From the NCBI RefSeq assembly GCF_000420525.1, contig NZ_ATVC01000013.1, positions 1 to 44,024 of the forward strand: a stretch of 44,024 bases of DNA, in the 5' to 3' direction. The notes beneath the pieces were generated by a model. That model was given only the letters and a program-made list of their open reading frames with translations, was not told where the DNA came from and ran no database searches. The number at the start of each line of letters is the position of its first letter. Position 1 is the stretch's first letter. The position numbers and the translations under genes are program-made. Of the stretch, positions 24,766 to 34,416 are shown piece by piece. This DNA comes from Aquaspirillum serpens DSM 68 (GTDB lineage: Bacteria > Pseudomonadota > Gammaproteobacteria > Burkholderiales > Aquaspirillaceae).

Positions 24766-26823
24766 TTAACCGATGCGCATCCCTGGTTGTGCACCTTGAT
24801 CGACATCTAACAAGAACAAACCGCTGCTATCATCGGTACCAGAAGCACACACAATCATCCCTTGTGAGACACCGAAGCGCATTTTGCGTGGCGCTAAGTT
24901 GGCTACCACAATCACCTTACGACCGACTAATTTTTCTGGTTCGGCATAGGCTTTACGGATGCCCGAGAAAATATTGCGGGTTTCAAAGCCGAGGTTGACG
25001 GTAAATTGCAGCAATTTATCCGAGCCTTCAACATATTGACACGCTAACACTTCGCCAACGCGCAAATCGACTTTGGCGAAGTCGTCAATAGCAATGGTGT
25101 CTGCGATGGGTTCGTAGTTATCGGCCGCCGCTTCGCTGACGGTTGGGGTGCTTTGCTTATTGGCTTCAATCAGTTGTTCAATCAATTTCGGTTCAATCCG
25201 TTGCATTAAATGTTGATAAGGTTGGATGGTATGGTCGAGCAACAGCTGTTGGCTATCCGCCCAAGTCAATGGTGCGATATTTAAAAAGTGTTCGACTTGT
25301 TCTGCCAATTTTGGCAACACCGGCTTGAGATAAATTGTCAGCAGGCGGAATGCGTTAATTAACACCGTACACACTTGTTGCAGTTGCTGTTCCATGCCTT
25401 CTTGACGGGCTAATTCCCACGGTTTGTTGGCATCAACATACAAATTCACCTGATCGGCCAACGCCATCACATCCCGCAAAGCGCGAGCGTATTCACGCTG
25501 TTCAAAACTCTGAGCTAGGTTTTCTGCTGGGGCGGTGAGGGCTTCTAATAAGCTGGTATCGCTGAGCTGGGCGGCCAACTTGCCATCAAAGCGCTTGCTG
25601 ATAAAACCGGCGGCACGGCTGGCGATGTTAATAAATTTCCCAACCAAATCTGAATTCACCCGCGCCACAAAGTCGCTCAACGATAAATCGATATCTTCAA
25701 TTTTGCTGTTGAGTTTGGCTCCGATGTAATAACGCATCCATTCTGGATTCAAACCACAATCGAGATAGCTACGGGCGGTGATAAATGTGCCACGCGATTT
25801 GGACATTTTTTGACCGTCAACGGTCAAGAAACCATGGGCGAATACACCGGTTGGGGTGCGATAGCCGCTGTATTGCAAGGTCGCTGGCCAGAATAGGGCA
25901 TGGAAATAAAGAATGTCTTTACCGATGAAATGATAGAGTTCTGTGCTCGAGTCAGCCTTGAAATACTCGTCGAAATTCAGCCCTTCGCGATCACACAGGG
26001 CTTTAAAGCTGGCCATATAACCAATCGGCGCGTCCAACCAGACATAGAAATACTTACCAGGGGCGTTGGGAATTTCAAAACCAAAGTAAGGCGCGTCGCG
26101 TGAAATATCCCAATCTTGCAAACCGCCCTCAATCCACTCGTTCATTTTATTGAGTGATTCTGGCTGTAGGTGGGGCTGTTCACGGCCATCTGATAACGTG
26201 CTGTGGCCGGCGGTCCAATCACGCAGAAACTCGGCACATTCCCCTAACCGGAAGAAGAAATGCTCCGACTCGCGCAACACCGGCGTAGCGCCACTGACTG
26301 CGGAATAGGGGTGAATCAATTCGGTCGGGCTGTAAGTGGCGCCGCACACTTCACATGAGTCGCCGTATTGGTCTTTGGCATGACACTTTGGACATTCGCC
26401 TTTGACAAAGCGATCGGGTAAAAACATACCCTTTTCTGGGTCGTAGAGCTGTTCAATGGTGCGGCTGACGATTTTGCCGGCATCGCGCAGTTTTTGATAA
26501 ATGTCGTAGCTGTAATGGCGGTTTTCTGGGCTGTTGGTGCTGTAATAGTTGTCGTAACCGATGTGAAAACCTTGGAAATCGGCGAAATGCTCGGCATGAA
26601 CGCGCTCAATCAGTTGTTCGGGGGTGATGCCTTGTTTTTCTGCTGCCAACATAATGGGCGTGCCATGAGTATCATCCGCACAAACATAGTGACAAGTATG
26701 GCCGCGCATTTTCTGAAAGCGTACCCAAATATCGGTTTGGATGTGTTCAACCATGTGGCCAAGGTGAATCGAACCATTGGCGTAGGGAAGGGCGCTGGTG
26801 ACCAGAATTTTGCGTTGTGTCAT
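24766..26823 (-). CDS. metG: Methionyl-tRNA synthetase
   Basis: Charges initiator and elongator tRNA-Met. The 685-residue protein begins [23 protein letters not shown], with the HIGH signature at 20-23. The zinc knuckle cysteines are at 144, 147 (CPKC), 157 and 160 (CEVC), and KMSKS is at 339-343. The C-terminal tRNA-binding OB domain is fused on ([24 protein letters not shown] onwards), giving the long, dimeric E. coli-type enzyme. I chose the ATG at 26823 from the family N-terminus, although the ribosome site is weak. It is divergent from apbC, a common pairing. Confidence 0.97.
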   Translation of the reverse strand: MTQRKILVTSALPYANGSIHLGHMVEHIQTDIWVRFQKMRGHTCHYVCADDTHGTPIMLAAEKQGITPEQLIERVHAEHFADFQGFHIGYDNYYSTNSPENRHYSYDIYQKLRDAGKIVSRTIEQLYDPEKGMFLPDRFVKGECPKCHAKDQYGDSCEVCGATYSPTELIHPYSAVSGATPVLRESEHFFFRLGECAEFLRDWTAGHSTLSDGREQPHLQPESLNKMNEWIEGGLQDWDISRDAPYFGFEIPNAPGKYFYVWLDAPIGYMASFKALCDREGLNFDEYFKADSSTELYHFIGKDILYFHALFWPATLQYSGYRTPTGVFAHGFLTVDGQKMSKSRGTFITARSYLDCGLNPEWMRYYIGAKLNSKIEDIDLSLSDFVARVNSDLVGKFINIASRAAGFISKRFDGKLAAQLSDTSLLEALTAPAENLAQSFEQREYARALRDVMALADQVNLYVDANKPWELARQEGMEQQLQQVCTVLINAFRLLTIYLKPVLPKLAEQVEHFLNIAPLTWADSQQLLLDHTIQPYQHLMQRIEPKLIEQLIEANKQSTPTVSEAAADNYEPIADTIAIDDFAKVDLRVGEVLACQYVEGSDKLLQFTVNLGFETRNIFSGIRKAYAEPEKLVGRKVIVVANLAPRKMRFGVSQGMIVCASGTDDSSGLFLLDVDQGAQPGMRIG

Positions 26824-26953
26824 GGCGTAACGGTCTCGAATACAGTTAGAAGTCAAAACGTAATTATACCGCAGCCACGGGTGAGACCGGTGATGCTGGT
26901 CAGAATCAATAAAAGTTGATTAAAATAGTCGGATATTACTCTGGAGCCCAGCC

Positions 26954-28084
26954 ATGTTTGCCAAAATTAAACAACTTTTACAAGGTCAGCCTGCGGCGAC
27001 CTATACCGAACAACAGTTGCGCGACCATTTGCAAACCTGTATCGATCCAAATACCGGCCATGATTTTGTGACAGGTAAGACAATTCGCCGTATTCAATTA
27101 CAAGGCAGCGTTGTTGAAGTGGAAGTGGTGTTGCCTTATCCGGCAAAAACCCAGTGGGCTGCTTTGGAGCAACACATCGCCGATCATCTTTTACAGTTAC
27201 CCGACATCAGTGAAGCACGGGTTACGGTGCGCAGCGAGATTGTGAGCCATGCGGTACAGCGTGGAGTCGCTTTGCTGGCGGGGGTGAAAAACATTATTGC
27301 CGTGTCCAGTGGTAAAGGTGGCGTTGGAAAATCCACCACCGCAGTCAATTTGGCGTTGGCGTTGGCCGCCGAAGGGGCACGAGTGGGGATTTTAGATGCT
27401 GATATTTATGGCCCTTCGCAACCGTTGATGATGGGGTTGGCCGGCCGTCGGCCTGAATCACCGGATGGTAAATCCATCTATCCCGTTGAAAACTACGGTG
27501 TGCAAACCATGTCGATTGGCTATTTAGTGGATGAAGATCAGGCGATGGTGTGGCGTGGGCCGATGGTGACGCAAGCGTTAATGCAGCTACTGAACGACAC
27601 CCGTTGGGATGAGGTGGATTATTTAGTCATCGACTTGCCGCCCGGCACAGGAGATGTGCAATTGACTTTGTCACAAAAAATTCCTGTTACCGGTGCGATT
27701 GTGGTGACCACGCCGCAAGATATTGCCCTGCTTGATGCCAAAAAAGGCCTCAAGATGTTTGAAAAGGTCAATATTCCGGTACTGGGCATTGTGGAGAACA
27801 TGGCGATGCACATTTGTTCGCAATGTGGCCACACGGAAGCAATTTTTGGCCACGGTGGCGGTGAAAAAATGGCAGCGCAATATGGCGTGGAGTTGATTGG
27901 TCAATTGCCGCTAGATTTGTCGATTCGATTGCATACTGATCAGGGCAAACCTTCGGTGGTGGCTGATCCAGATGGCAAAATTGCAGAAATCTACCGTCAA
28001 ATTGCGCGCAAAGTGGCAATTAAAGTCGGAGAAAAAGCACGAGACTATTCGAGCCGGATGCCAAAAATTGTGATTCAAAACTAA
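26954..28084 (+). CDS. apbC: Iron-sulfur cluster carrier protein ApbC (Mrp/NBP35 family)
   Basis: Cytoplasmic P-loop ATPase that binds and transfers Fe-S clusters. The 376-residue protein has an N-terminal MIP18/DUF59-like domain (about 17-95) and the deviant Walker A SSGKGGVGKST (118-128). Switch motifs DADIYGPSQP and IDLPPGTGD follow, and the cluster-binding Cys pair is C288-x2-C291 in HICSQCGH. These are all the residues expected for an active carrier. It stands alone with a strong terminator and diverges from metG. Confidence 0.96.
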   Translation: MFAKIKQLLQGQPAATYTEQQLRDHLQTCIDPNTGHDFVTGKTIRRIQLQGSVVEVEVVLPYPAKTQWAALEQHIADHLLQLPDISEARVTVRSEIVSHAVQRGVALLAGVKNIIAVSSGKGGVGKSTTAVNLALALAAEGARVGILDADIYGPSQPLMMGLAGRRPESPDGKSIYPVENYGVQTMSIGYLVDEDQAMVWRGPMVTQALMQLLNDTRWDEVDYLVIDLPPGTGDVQLTLSQKIPVTGAIVVTTPQDIALLDAKKGLKMFEKVNIPVLGIVENMAMHICSQCGHTEAIFGHGGGEKMAAQYGVELIGQLPLDLSIRLHTDQGKPSVVADPDGKIAEIYRQIARKVAIKVGEKARDYSSRMPKIVIQN

Positions 28085-28106
28085 ATGGCTTGCTGATCGG
28101 TTGGCA

Positions 28107-28142
28107 AGGCCCTGTTGTGGGTGCCACAACAGGGCTTTTTTA
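28107..28142 (+). terminator. Terminator of apbC
   Basis: GCCCTGTTGTGG (28109-28120) pairs perfectly with CCACAACAGGGC (28124-28135) around a three-base loop, followed by a run of T. Confidence 0.95.
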
Positions 28143-28213
28143 TTGATATTTCGCAAAAAATATAAATATGATAGATTGTATAATAATGTCAGTTATCGCA
28201 GTGCTGATCTTCT

Positions 28214-28250
28214 AAAGTGAAAAAACTTTTTTCTATTGTTTTTTCACTTT
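28214..28250 (+). promoter_or_regulatory. Long hairpin in the leader of the sensor kinase operon
   Basis: AAAGTGAAAAAAC (28214-28226) pairs over 13 bases with GTTTTTTCACTTT (28238-28250). It lies in an AT-rich stretch 35 bases before the first kinase start and has a T-rich second arm. It could be an attenuator or an operator, or a second, rightward terminator for apbC; sequence alone cannot decide. Confidence 0.45.
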
Positions 28251-28284
28251 TACATCAATCTATTGCAGCGTTAGGGTTACCGTT

Positions 28285-30411
28285 ATGGCACCACTTTCTG
28301 CTTCATCCTCCTTGCCTATGCAGACCATGCGGACACCGGTGTTGGCGTTCAGCCTGTGTTTGCTATGTCTTCTCACCACAATGGTCTATTTCCTGTGGGC
28401 GAGTCATCAACAGGCCGTGAACAGTGCCAAGATCAATACTGATAACTTGGTGCAGGTTTTAGAAACACGGGTGGCGGCTGACTTTTCTCGTGTGGATGGC
28501 ATTCTTTCTTTTGTGGCAGACGAAGTGCGTACCCAAGGCTTATGGAGCCGCACTCCTTCAGAATCGCTATTGCCGATGCAAAAACGGCTGGCGAACTTAA
28601 TTGTTGATTTTCCTGCCGTAGCCGGGTTGTTTATTTTTGATGCCGATGGTCAATTGCTGTTGTCATCTGATCCTGAATGGCGCCCGTTTTCCATTGCTGA
28701 TCGTCCCCATTTCCAACGCTTACGCGCCAACCCTTCGTTAAAGCATGTGTTTTCCGATCCCTTAGTTGCTCGCGCCACGGGGAAGTGGGCATTGGTGCAA
28801 TCGCTGGCGATTCGTAACGCTGATGGCGAATTGATCGGTGTGGTGAATGCCCTGTTTCACCTTGACGATTTGGCTGATGATTTCGCTAAATTGGATGTCG
28901 GCGATCAAGGACGTGCATTGCTACGGCGCTCGGATAATTTCCGATTGATTTTCCGCACCCCTTATAGCAGCGTACAAGAGCAAGACATCAATCAACCGAT
29001 TCCACCGAGTAATGCGGTGCGCCGACAAATTGAAGCGGGGGTGAGCGCAGGTTCATTACGGTTTATCGCCTCCACCGATGCTAGACCACGCCTTGCGAGT
29101 TTTCGTGTGTTGAAAAAATATCCGTTTTATGTGCAGGTGGCTTTGGCGGATGAGGATTATTTGGCCGATTGGTACCGACAAGTGGCATGGGTATCGGTGT
29201 TTGCTGTGGTGTTAATGGTGCTGTTTGTGCTGTTTATCATGCGGATGAAGCGTGATGAGCTCAGAATCGAACAAGCTAACCATGCGTTGGCCTATCGCCA
29301 AGGCTTATTCAGCGCCTTGTTTGAACAATCGAGTTTGATGGCGGCGATTGTGGATAGCGAGGGGCGATTGTTGGAAGTCAATTCACAGGCGCTGACGGTA
29401 TTAAATGGGCAACGGGAGCGAGTGCTGGGTGCAACCTTAGTTGACTTACCTTGTTGGCCGCAGGTTGAACAACAAGCAGCATTGCAGCGGTTGTTGATTC
29501 AGGCCATGCAGGGGCAGTTGGCGACAATTGACCATCTCAATATTACGCTACCGGACCGTCAGATCGAAGTGATGTTACATGCCATTCCGGTGCAATTAGC
29601 CGAACAGTGTTTGGTGGCGGTGACCGCAATTGATATCAGTGCGCTCAAAGCCAGCGAAGCCGAATTGCAAGAAAAAACCCATGCGTTGGAACATTCCAAT
29701 GCTGAGCTAGAGCAATTTAGCTACAGTATTTCTCACGATATGCGGCAACCACTGCGGATGATTTCGAGTTATTTGCAATTGCTCCGGCAAAGTTTGGGTA
29801 ATCAATTAGATGAAGACCAACAACAATTTTGTCATTTTGCGATTGATGGTGCAAAACGCTTAGATGCAATGTTAATTGGGTTGTTGGAATATTCGCGTGT
29901 TGGCCGCAAGGGGGAACCCCCTGTTTGGATAGAAAGCCAAGAGGTGTTGCAACAAGTGCTGTTATTCTTACAGCCAATGGTGCGTGAGTCGGGCGCACAG
30001 ATCACAGTGCAGGGTGAATGGCCACGCCTGTTTGCCAGTCCGGATGAGCTATTGCGTTTGTTACAAAACCTGATCGGTAATGCCTTGAAATTTCGTGTGG
30101 CGGAGCGTGTGCCACATATTGAAATCCGTGCAGTGGTCGGCGATGGTATGTGGTCGGTGTCGATTCAAGATAATGGAATTGGCATCATGCCGGAGCAAGC
30201 CGGACGTTTGTTCCAAATGTTCCAGCGTTTGCAATCTCGCTCGGCCTATGAAGGCACTGGCTTAGGGTTGGCGATTTGTCGCAAAATTGTTGAACATCAT
30301 GGTGGGCGATTGTGGGTGGAATCAGCTGGCGAAGGCTTGGGTTCGTGTTTCACCTTTGAAATTCCCTATTTGACGGAAATGACGCTTGAAAGCGTGAAAG
30401 AAAACCAATGA
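28285..30411 (+). CDS. Membrane sensor histidine kinase (Cache/PDC-like, PAS, HisKA, HATPase)
   Basis: A 708-residue inner-membrane kinase. TM helices at about 19-38 and 301-319 flank a periplasmic Cache/PDC-like sensor of about 260 residues (VAGLFIFDADGQLLLSSDP, ADRPHFQRLRANP). A cytoplasmic PAS follows (about 340-450), then a HisKA dimerisation domain with His484 in SISHDMRQPLR. The ATPase has N-box LIGNALKF, G1 DNGIGI and G2 GTGLGLAI. The ligand is unknown. Its stop overlaps the start of a second kinase (ATGA, 30408-30411), so the two are made together. No response regulator gene is adjacent. Confidence 0.93.
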   Translation: MAPLSASSSLPMQTMRTPVLAFSLCLLCLLTTMVYFLWASHQQAVNSAKINTDNLVQVLETRVAADFSRVDGILSFVADEVRTQGLWSRTPSESLLPMQKRLANLIVDFPAVAGLFIFDADGQLLLSSDPEWRPFSIADRPHFQRLRANPSLKHVFSDPLVARATGKWALVQSLAIRNADGELIGVVNALFHLDDLADDFAKLDVGDQGRALLRRSDNFRLIFRTPYSSVQEQDINQPIPPSNAVRRQIEAGVSAGSLRFIASTDARPRLASFRVLKKYPFYVQVALADEDYLADWYRQVAWVSVFAVVLMVLFVLFIMRMKRDELRIEQANHALAYRQGLFSALFEQSSLMAAIVDSEGRLLEVNSQALTVLNGQRERVLGATLVDLPCWPQVEQQAALQRLLIQAMQGQLATIDHLNITLPDRQIEVMLHAIPVQLAEQCLVAVTAIDISALKASEAELQEKTHALEHSNAELEQFSYSISHDMRQPLRMISSYLQLLRQSLGNQLDEDQQQFCHFAIDGAKRLDAMLIGLLEYSRVGRKGEPPVWIESQEVLQQVLLFLQPMVRESGAQITVQGEWPRLFASPDELLRLLQNLIGNALKFRVAERVPHIEIRAVVGDGMWSVSIQDNGIGIMPEQAGRLFQMFQRLQSRSAYEGTGLGLAICRKIVEHHGGRLWVESAGEGLGSCFTFEIPYLTEMTLESVKENQ

Positions 30412-32291
30412 ATGGGTATGGTTCAGAAATTATACAATCGCTCAAGTCCATGCTAATTGGACGGCGAGCGATTGTGCCCCTGCTGGCGGTGATGTTGTTA
30501 ATCCCGTTAAGTTTTTTCAGCTTTTTATTGTTCCATACCGTGGCAGAACTGGTGTCTATCGTAGTGGCAACCAGTGCTTTTATCGTGGCATGGAATACCT
30601 ATGGTTTTTCACGCAATCCGTTTTTACTCTTTCTCGGCACTGGCTTGTTATGGTTGGGCGCCTTAGATTTATTTCATACCTTAGTTTACAAAGGGATGAA
30701 TATTTATCCCGGTGTGACGGATGCCAATTTGCCCACACAAGTCTGGGTTGCAACCCGTTATTTACAGGCGCTGTTGTTATTGGCCGTGCCGTGGTTTGGG
30801 GTGCGTACGCTACACCGTGGTTGGCTGATTATCACGATGGGAGGGATTGCGCTGGCGGTATGGGCATGGATTATGTCGGGTTATTTTCCCGATGCCTTTA
30901 TTGAAGGAAAAGGACTCACACCTTTTAAAATCGTGAGTGAATATCTCATCGTGTTATTGCTGATATTGGCTGGTTTACACCTCTATTGGCGGCGAAAACG
31001 CTTTGATCCTCACATGGTGGCGCTGATTTCAGTGTCGATTGTGGCCACGATTATTGCCGAGTTGGCGTTTACTTTTTATATTGATGTCTATGGCTTATCC
31101 AACCTGATTGGCCACTTGTTTAAAATTCTCGGTTATTGGTATATCTATGTGGCGCTGGTGGAATATGCCCTAGCGGGGCCGTTCCGGTTAATGGCCCATG
31201 CCGCCACAACCTACGATGCCATTCCCGACCCGACGGTGGTGATTGATGTGAATGGTGAAATCCGCCAAACCAATGCTGCGGCTCGTAAGTTGTTCAATCT
31301 ATCCGAGGTCGAGTGTGTTGGCCGACATTGCCATGATGTATTACATGCCTCACATCTGTCGATTCAAGACTGTCCGGTGTGCCAACAGATTTATCAAGGT
31401 GGAACAGGACATCGTATCGAGGTCGAGGATCGCTTAGGACAACGCTGGTTTGAAGTCATATTATCCCCTGTGACATGGGGCGAACAGGCGATGGGGATGG
31501 TGCATGTCAGCCGTGATATTACCCAGCAAAAACAGATGATGACGCAGCTGGCGCGCAGTAATGCCGAGTTGCAACGTTTCGCTGAAGTGACCGCCCACCA
31601 TCTGCAAGAACCTGCCCGCCGTCTTGCCTCGTATGCCGATCATTTAACTTCTCTACTAGGTAATCGCGTCGAGGATGATCCCGAAGTGGCGTTTTCCTTA
31701 AACTTTATTCGCCAACAGGCGCGGCGCCAACAGAATTTATTGCGTGATGTCGAACGTTATTTGGCCGCCGATCAACCGCGTGGTCAGATGGTGGAGGTGG
31801 ATGTCAATCGATTATTGACTGTATTGTTACAACGTCTGACCCCTGCTTTACAGCAATATCATGCCGAGGTAGAGGTGCATCCAGCGTTGCCGGCGGTTTG
31901 GATTGATATGCCACGCCTCAATCAAATTTTCGAAACGATTTTAGAAAACGCCCTGCGGCATGCTCAGCCGTCCCATCAAGAGAAAACACCACCGATATTG
32001 CCATTGCATATTGTCATTCACGGTGAACGTCATGTGAACAGCGTCCGCTATACCGTGTGTGATAACGGCGTGGGTATCGAGGCGACTTATCGTGAAAGGG
32101 TGTTTCGTGTGTTTGAGCGTTTACAATCGAATGCCCTTGGTGAACGCGATGGTGGCGGCACGGGGATTGGTTTGGCGATTGTGCGGCGTATTGTAGAAAG
32201 TTGTGGCGGCAAGGTGTGGATTGAAGATAGCTATTATGGCGGCTGTTGTGTGGTGTTTGAGATCCCTAACCCTGTGGGCGGCACCGGATAG
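30408..32291 (+). CDS. MASE3-type sensor histidine kinase with altered H-box
   Basis: A 627-residue kinase with an N-terminal membrane module of about seven helices (20-260) resembling MASE3 (GLLWLGALDLFHTLVYKGMNI). A PAS domain (about 266-375) carries a Cys/His cluster (GRHCHD, DCPVC). The DHp domain has TAHHLQEP with His397 as phospho-acceptor. The ATPase has N-box ILENALRHA, G1 DNGVGI and G2 GTGIGLAI. The residue after the phospho-His is His398 instead of the usual Asp/Glu, which may change kinase or phosphatase activity. It is coupled to the previous kinase; it may form a heteromeric or sequential sensor pair. Confidence 0.9.
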   Translation: MNGYGSEIIQSLKSMLIGRRAIVPLLAVMLLIPLSFFSFLLFHTVAELVSIVVATSAFIVAWNTYGFSRNPFLLFLGTGLLWLGALDLFHTLVYKGMNIYPGVTDANLPTQVWVATRYLQALLLLAVPWFGVRTLHRGWLIITMGGIALAVWAWIMSGYFPDAFIEGKGLTPFKIVSEYLIVLLLILAGLHLYWRRKRFDPHMVALISVSIVATIIAELAFTFYIDVYGLSNLIGHLFKILGYWYIYVALVEYALAGPFRLMAHAATTYDAIPDPTVVIDVNGEIRQTNAAARKLFNLSEVECVGRHCHDVLHASHLSIQDCPVCQQIYQGGTGHRIEVEDRLGQRWFEVILSPVTWGEQAMGMVHVSRDITQQKQMMTQLARSNAELQRFAEVTAHHLQEPARRLASYADHLTSLLGNRVEDDPEVAFSLNFIRQQARRQQNLLRDVERYLAADQPRGQMVEVDVNRLLTVLLQRLTPALQQYHAEVEVHPALPAVWIDMPRLNQIFETILENALRHAQPSHQEKTPPILPLHIVIHGERHVNSVRYTVCDNGVGIEATYRERVFRVFERLQSNALGERDGGGTGIGLAIVRRIVESCGGKVWIEDSYYGGCCVVFEIPNPVGGTG

Positions 32292-32388
32292 ATAGATTGT
32301 TTTGTAATAAAAGAAGTGTTATTTATTATTTTTTATTTGGTTTTTTATCCAGTAAGCTAGGCGAGTCAATTCAATTAAGGACTACATC

Positions 32389-33384
32389 ATGACTCGTTTG
32401 ACTTGGTTACTGGCTGCTGTCGGCTTATCTTCATCGGTGTGGGCTGCTCCGGTGACGCTTTTAAATGTCTCCTATGACCCGACTCGTGAACTATATAAAG
32501 AGATCAACGCGGCCTTTATCAAAGATTGGCAAGCGCGCAATACTAAAGACACCTTAACGATTCAACAATCTCACGGCGGCTCTGGCAAGCAAGCCCGTTC
32601 TGTCATCGATGGGTTAAGTGCCGACGTGGTGACATTGGCGTTGGCTTACGATATCGATGAAATCAGCCAAAAAGCGAAGTTGTTGCCGGCAAATTGGCAA
32701 AGCCGCCTGCCCCATAACAGCTCGCCTTATACCTCAACCATTGTTTTTCTGGTCCGCAAAGGCAATCCTAAACAAATTAAAGACTGGGGCGATTTGGTTA
32801 AACCCGGGGTGCAGGTCATTACCCCGAATCCAAAAACGTCTGGGGGAGCACGTTGGAACCATCTGGCGGCGTGGGGGTGGGCGTTGAAACAGCCAGGGGC
32901 TACCGAACAAAAAGCCAAAGACTATCTGCGCGCACTCTATAAAAACGTGCCGGTTCTTGACACTGGCGCCCGTGGTTCAACCATGACTTTTACCGAGCGT
33001 GGAATCGGTGATGTGTTACTGGCATGGGAAAACGAAGCCATTTTGGCGAAGAAAGAATTAGGACCTGAGAAGTTTGATATCGTGGTGCCGTCGCTATCGA
33101 TTCTGGCCGAGCCACCGGTGGCGATTATTGACAAAAACGTCGATAAAAAAGGCACGCGACAGTTGGCGACTGATTATTTGAAATTCTTATATACGCCACA
33201 AGCACAAGCGTTAATCGCCCAAAATTACTACCGCCCTATCGACCCACAGGTTGCCACGCAATATCGCAACACCTTCCCACAGGTCAAATTATTCTCGATT
33301 GCTGATTTAGGCGGTTGGGCCAAGAACCAGACGGCACATTTTTCCGACGGTGGCGTGTTTGACCAAGTTTATGGTGTCAAATAA
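32389..33384 (+). CDS. sbp: Periplasmic sulfate/thiosulfate-binding protein
   Basis: A 331-residue binding protein for sulfate ABC uptake. Signal peptide [19 protein letters not shown] with cleavage before [17 protein letters not shown]. Family motifs seen are [48 protein letters not shown] and [27 protein letters not shown]. The protein is the right length for Sbp/CysP. No cysT/cysW/cysA genes follow; a terminator closes the unit, so the permease must be elsewhere. The leader (32292-32388) is very AT-rich, but I cannot identify a clear operator. Confidence 0.95.
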   Translation: MTRLTWLLAAVGLSSSVWAAPVTLLNVSYDPTRELYKEINAAFIKDWQARNTKDTLTIQQSHGGSGKQARSVIDGLSADVVTLALAYDIDEISQKAKLLPANWQSRLPHNSSPYTSTIVFLVRKGNPKQIKDWGDLVKPGVQVITPNPKTSGGARWNHLAAWGWALKQPGATEQKAKDYLRALYKNVPVLDTGARGSTMTFTERGIGDVLLAWENEAILAKKELGPEKFDIVVPSLSILAEPPVAIIDKNVDKKGTRQLATDYLKFLYTPQAQALIAQNYYRPIDPQVATQYRNTFPQVKLFSIADLGGWAKNQTAHFSDGGVFDQVYGVK

Positions 33385-33401
33385 TTCCTAGCCTTTAACA
33401 C

Positions 33402-33447
33402 GGTATTGCGTGATGGACTTTTCCATCTGCAATACCATTTTATATTT
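33402..33447 (+). terminator. Terminator of sbp
   Basis: A long two-part hairpin: GGTATTGC (33402-33409) with GCAATACC (33429-33436) outside, and GATGGA with TCCATC inside. It is followed by ATTTTATATTTC. Confidence 0.75.
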
Positions 33448-33544
33448 CTTTGCTGCTTGCTACCTGCTTAAGTTAGGTTTGAATCTGTCCCTGTCTAATA
33501 GCACCTGCCGAACTTGTGGTAATGACCTCGATAGGGAGAATGTA

Positions 33545-33814
33545 ATGAAGAAACTGTTATCTGCTGTTGCCGTGGCTTTGTTGTCTGGTGTTGCTGTCGC
33601 TGGCCCAACCTGTACCCAAGCAGAGCCAAGCACTTGGCAAAATCAGGACAAATTCCAAGCGCAGTTGGTTGAGCAAGGTTATCAGATTAAGAAATTCAAA
33701 GTGACCGATGGCAACTGCTATGAAATCTATGGCAAAAACAAACAAGGTCAGAAAGTTGAAGTGTATTTCAACCCTGTTGATGGCAAAGTTGTTAAGACAA
33801 AAACAGAGTCCTAA
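33545..33814 (+). CDS. Small exported PepSY-domain protein
   Basis: An 89-residue periplasmic protein. Signal peptide MKKLLSAVAVALLSGVAVA is cleaved before GPTCTQAEP. The rest is one PepSY-like domain: LVEQGYQIKKFKVTDGNCYEIYGKNKQGQKVEVYFNPVDGKVV (33-75 region). Two Cys, one near the mature N-terminus and one in DGNCYE, could form a disulfide. PepSY domains are inhibitory or binding modules; small ones next to cytochrome b561 and two-component genes are common. AGGGAGAA precedes the ATG. A terminator follows before cytochrome b561. Confidence 0.85.
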   Translation: MKKLLSAVAVALLSGVAVAGPTCTQAEPSTWQNQDKFQAQLVEQGYQIKKFKVTDGNCYEIYGKNKQGQKVEVYFNPVDGKVVKTKTES

Positions 33815-33826
33815 TTTTTGTCAGTG

Positions 33827-33852
33827 AAAAAGCCAGCTAGTGCTGGCTTTTT
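33827..33852 (+). terminator. Terminator/attenuator between PepSY gene and the pmr-like operon
   Basis: Perfect 11-base stem AAAAAGCCAGC (33827-33837) with GCTGGCTTTTT (33842-33852) and TAGT loop; its second arm supplies the T-run. It leaves only 15 bases to the cytochrome start, so downstream expression must come from read-through or a promoter inside or before it. Confidence 0.9.
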
Positions 33853-33867
33853 CTATAGGAAAATATT

Positions 33868-34416
33868 ATGCAAAATAAAATATTGGTGTGGGATAAGTTG
33901 GTGCGAGCCTCGCATTGGTTAGTTGCAGGGCTGTTTTTCATTAATGCGTTTTTAACTGAAGAAGGAGATGAGATTCACCGTTACTTAGGTTATGCCATTC
34001 TTGCCATTATGTTTGTTCGATGGATATGGGGATTTATTGGCACACCGTATGCGAGATTTTCTTCTTTTGTCCCCACACCTCATCGGGTTGTGTCACACAT
34101 TAAACATATTCATGATGGTGAAAAACATGGTCTAGGACATAATCCCTTGGCTGCTATGATGATGTTAGCCCTATGGGGTGTGATGTCTGCACTTATTATT
34201 AGCGGCTGGATGATGACTTTAGATCAATTTTGGGGTGAAGAATGGGTTGAGGAACTGCATGAATGGTTAGTCAATATGATTTATGTCATGGTTTTTGTTC
34301 ATGTTGCTGCTGCTATTTTAGAAAGTTTCTTGCAAAAAGATAATCTGATTGCTGCCATGATTCACGGCAAAAAGAAGGTCAAAAACAATGAACAATCCAT
34401 CCACGGAAAAATATAA
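33868..34416 (+). CDS. Cytochrome b561 family di-heme membrane protein
   Basis: A 182-residue four-helix inner membrane protein of the bacterial cytochrome b561/YceJ type. Probable heme ligands are His16 (RASHWLVA), His37 (EIHRYLGY), His131 (ELHEWL) and His145 (FVHVAAA), each in or next to a predicted helix. It would pass electrons between quinone and a periplasmic partner. It starts the AT-rich stretch and overlaps the response regulator gene by 29 bases, which ties its expression to the pmrAB-like system. GGAAAATATT precedes the ATG. Confidence 0.9.
   Translation: MQNKILVWDKLVRASHWLVAGLFFINAFLTEEGDEIHRYLGYAILAIMFVRWIWGFIGTPYARFSSFVPTPHRVVSHIKHIHDGEKHGLGHNPLAAMMMLALWGVMSALIISGWMMTLDQFWGEEWVEELHEWLVNMIYVMVFVHVAAAILESFLQKDNLIAAMIHGKKKVKNNEQSIHGKI

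Noticed and set aside
33410-33544. Extended N-terminus for the PepSY protein (start at 33410)
   Set aside because: It would run through the sbp terminator; the ATG at 33545 has a ribosome site and a proper signal peptide.
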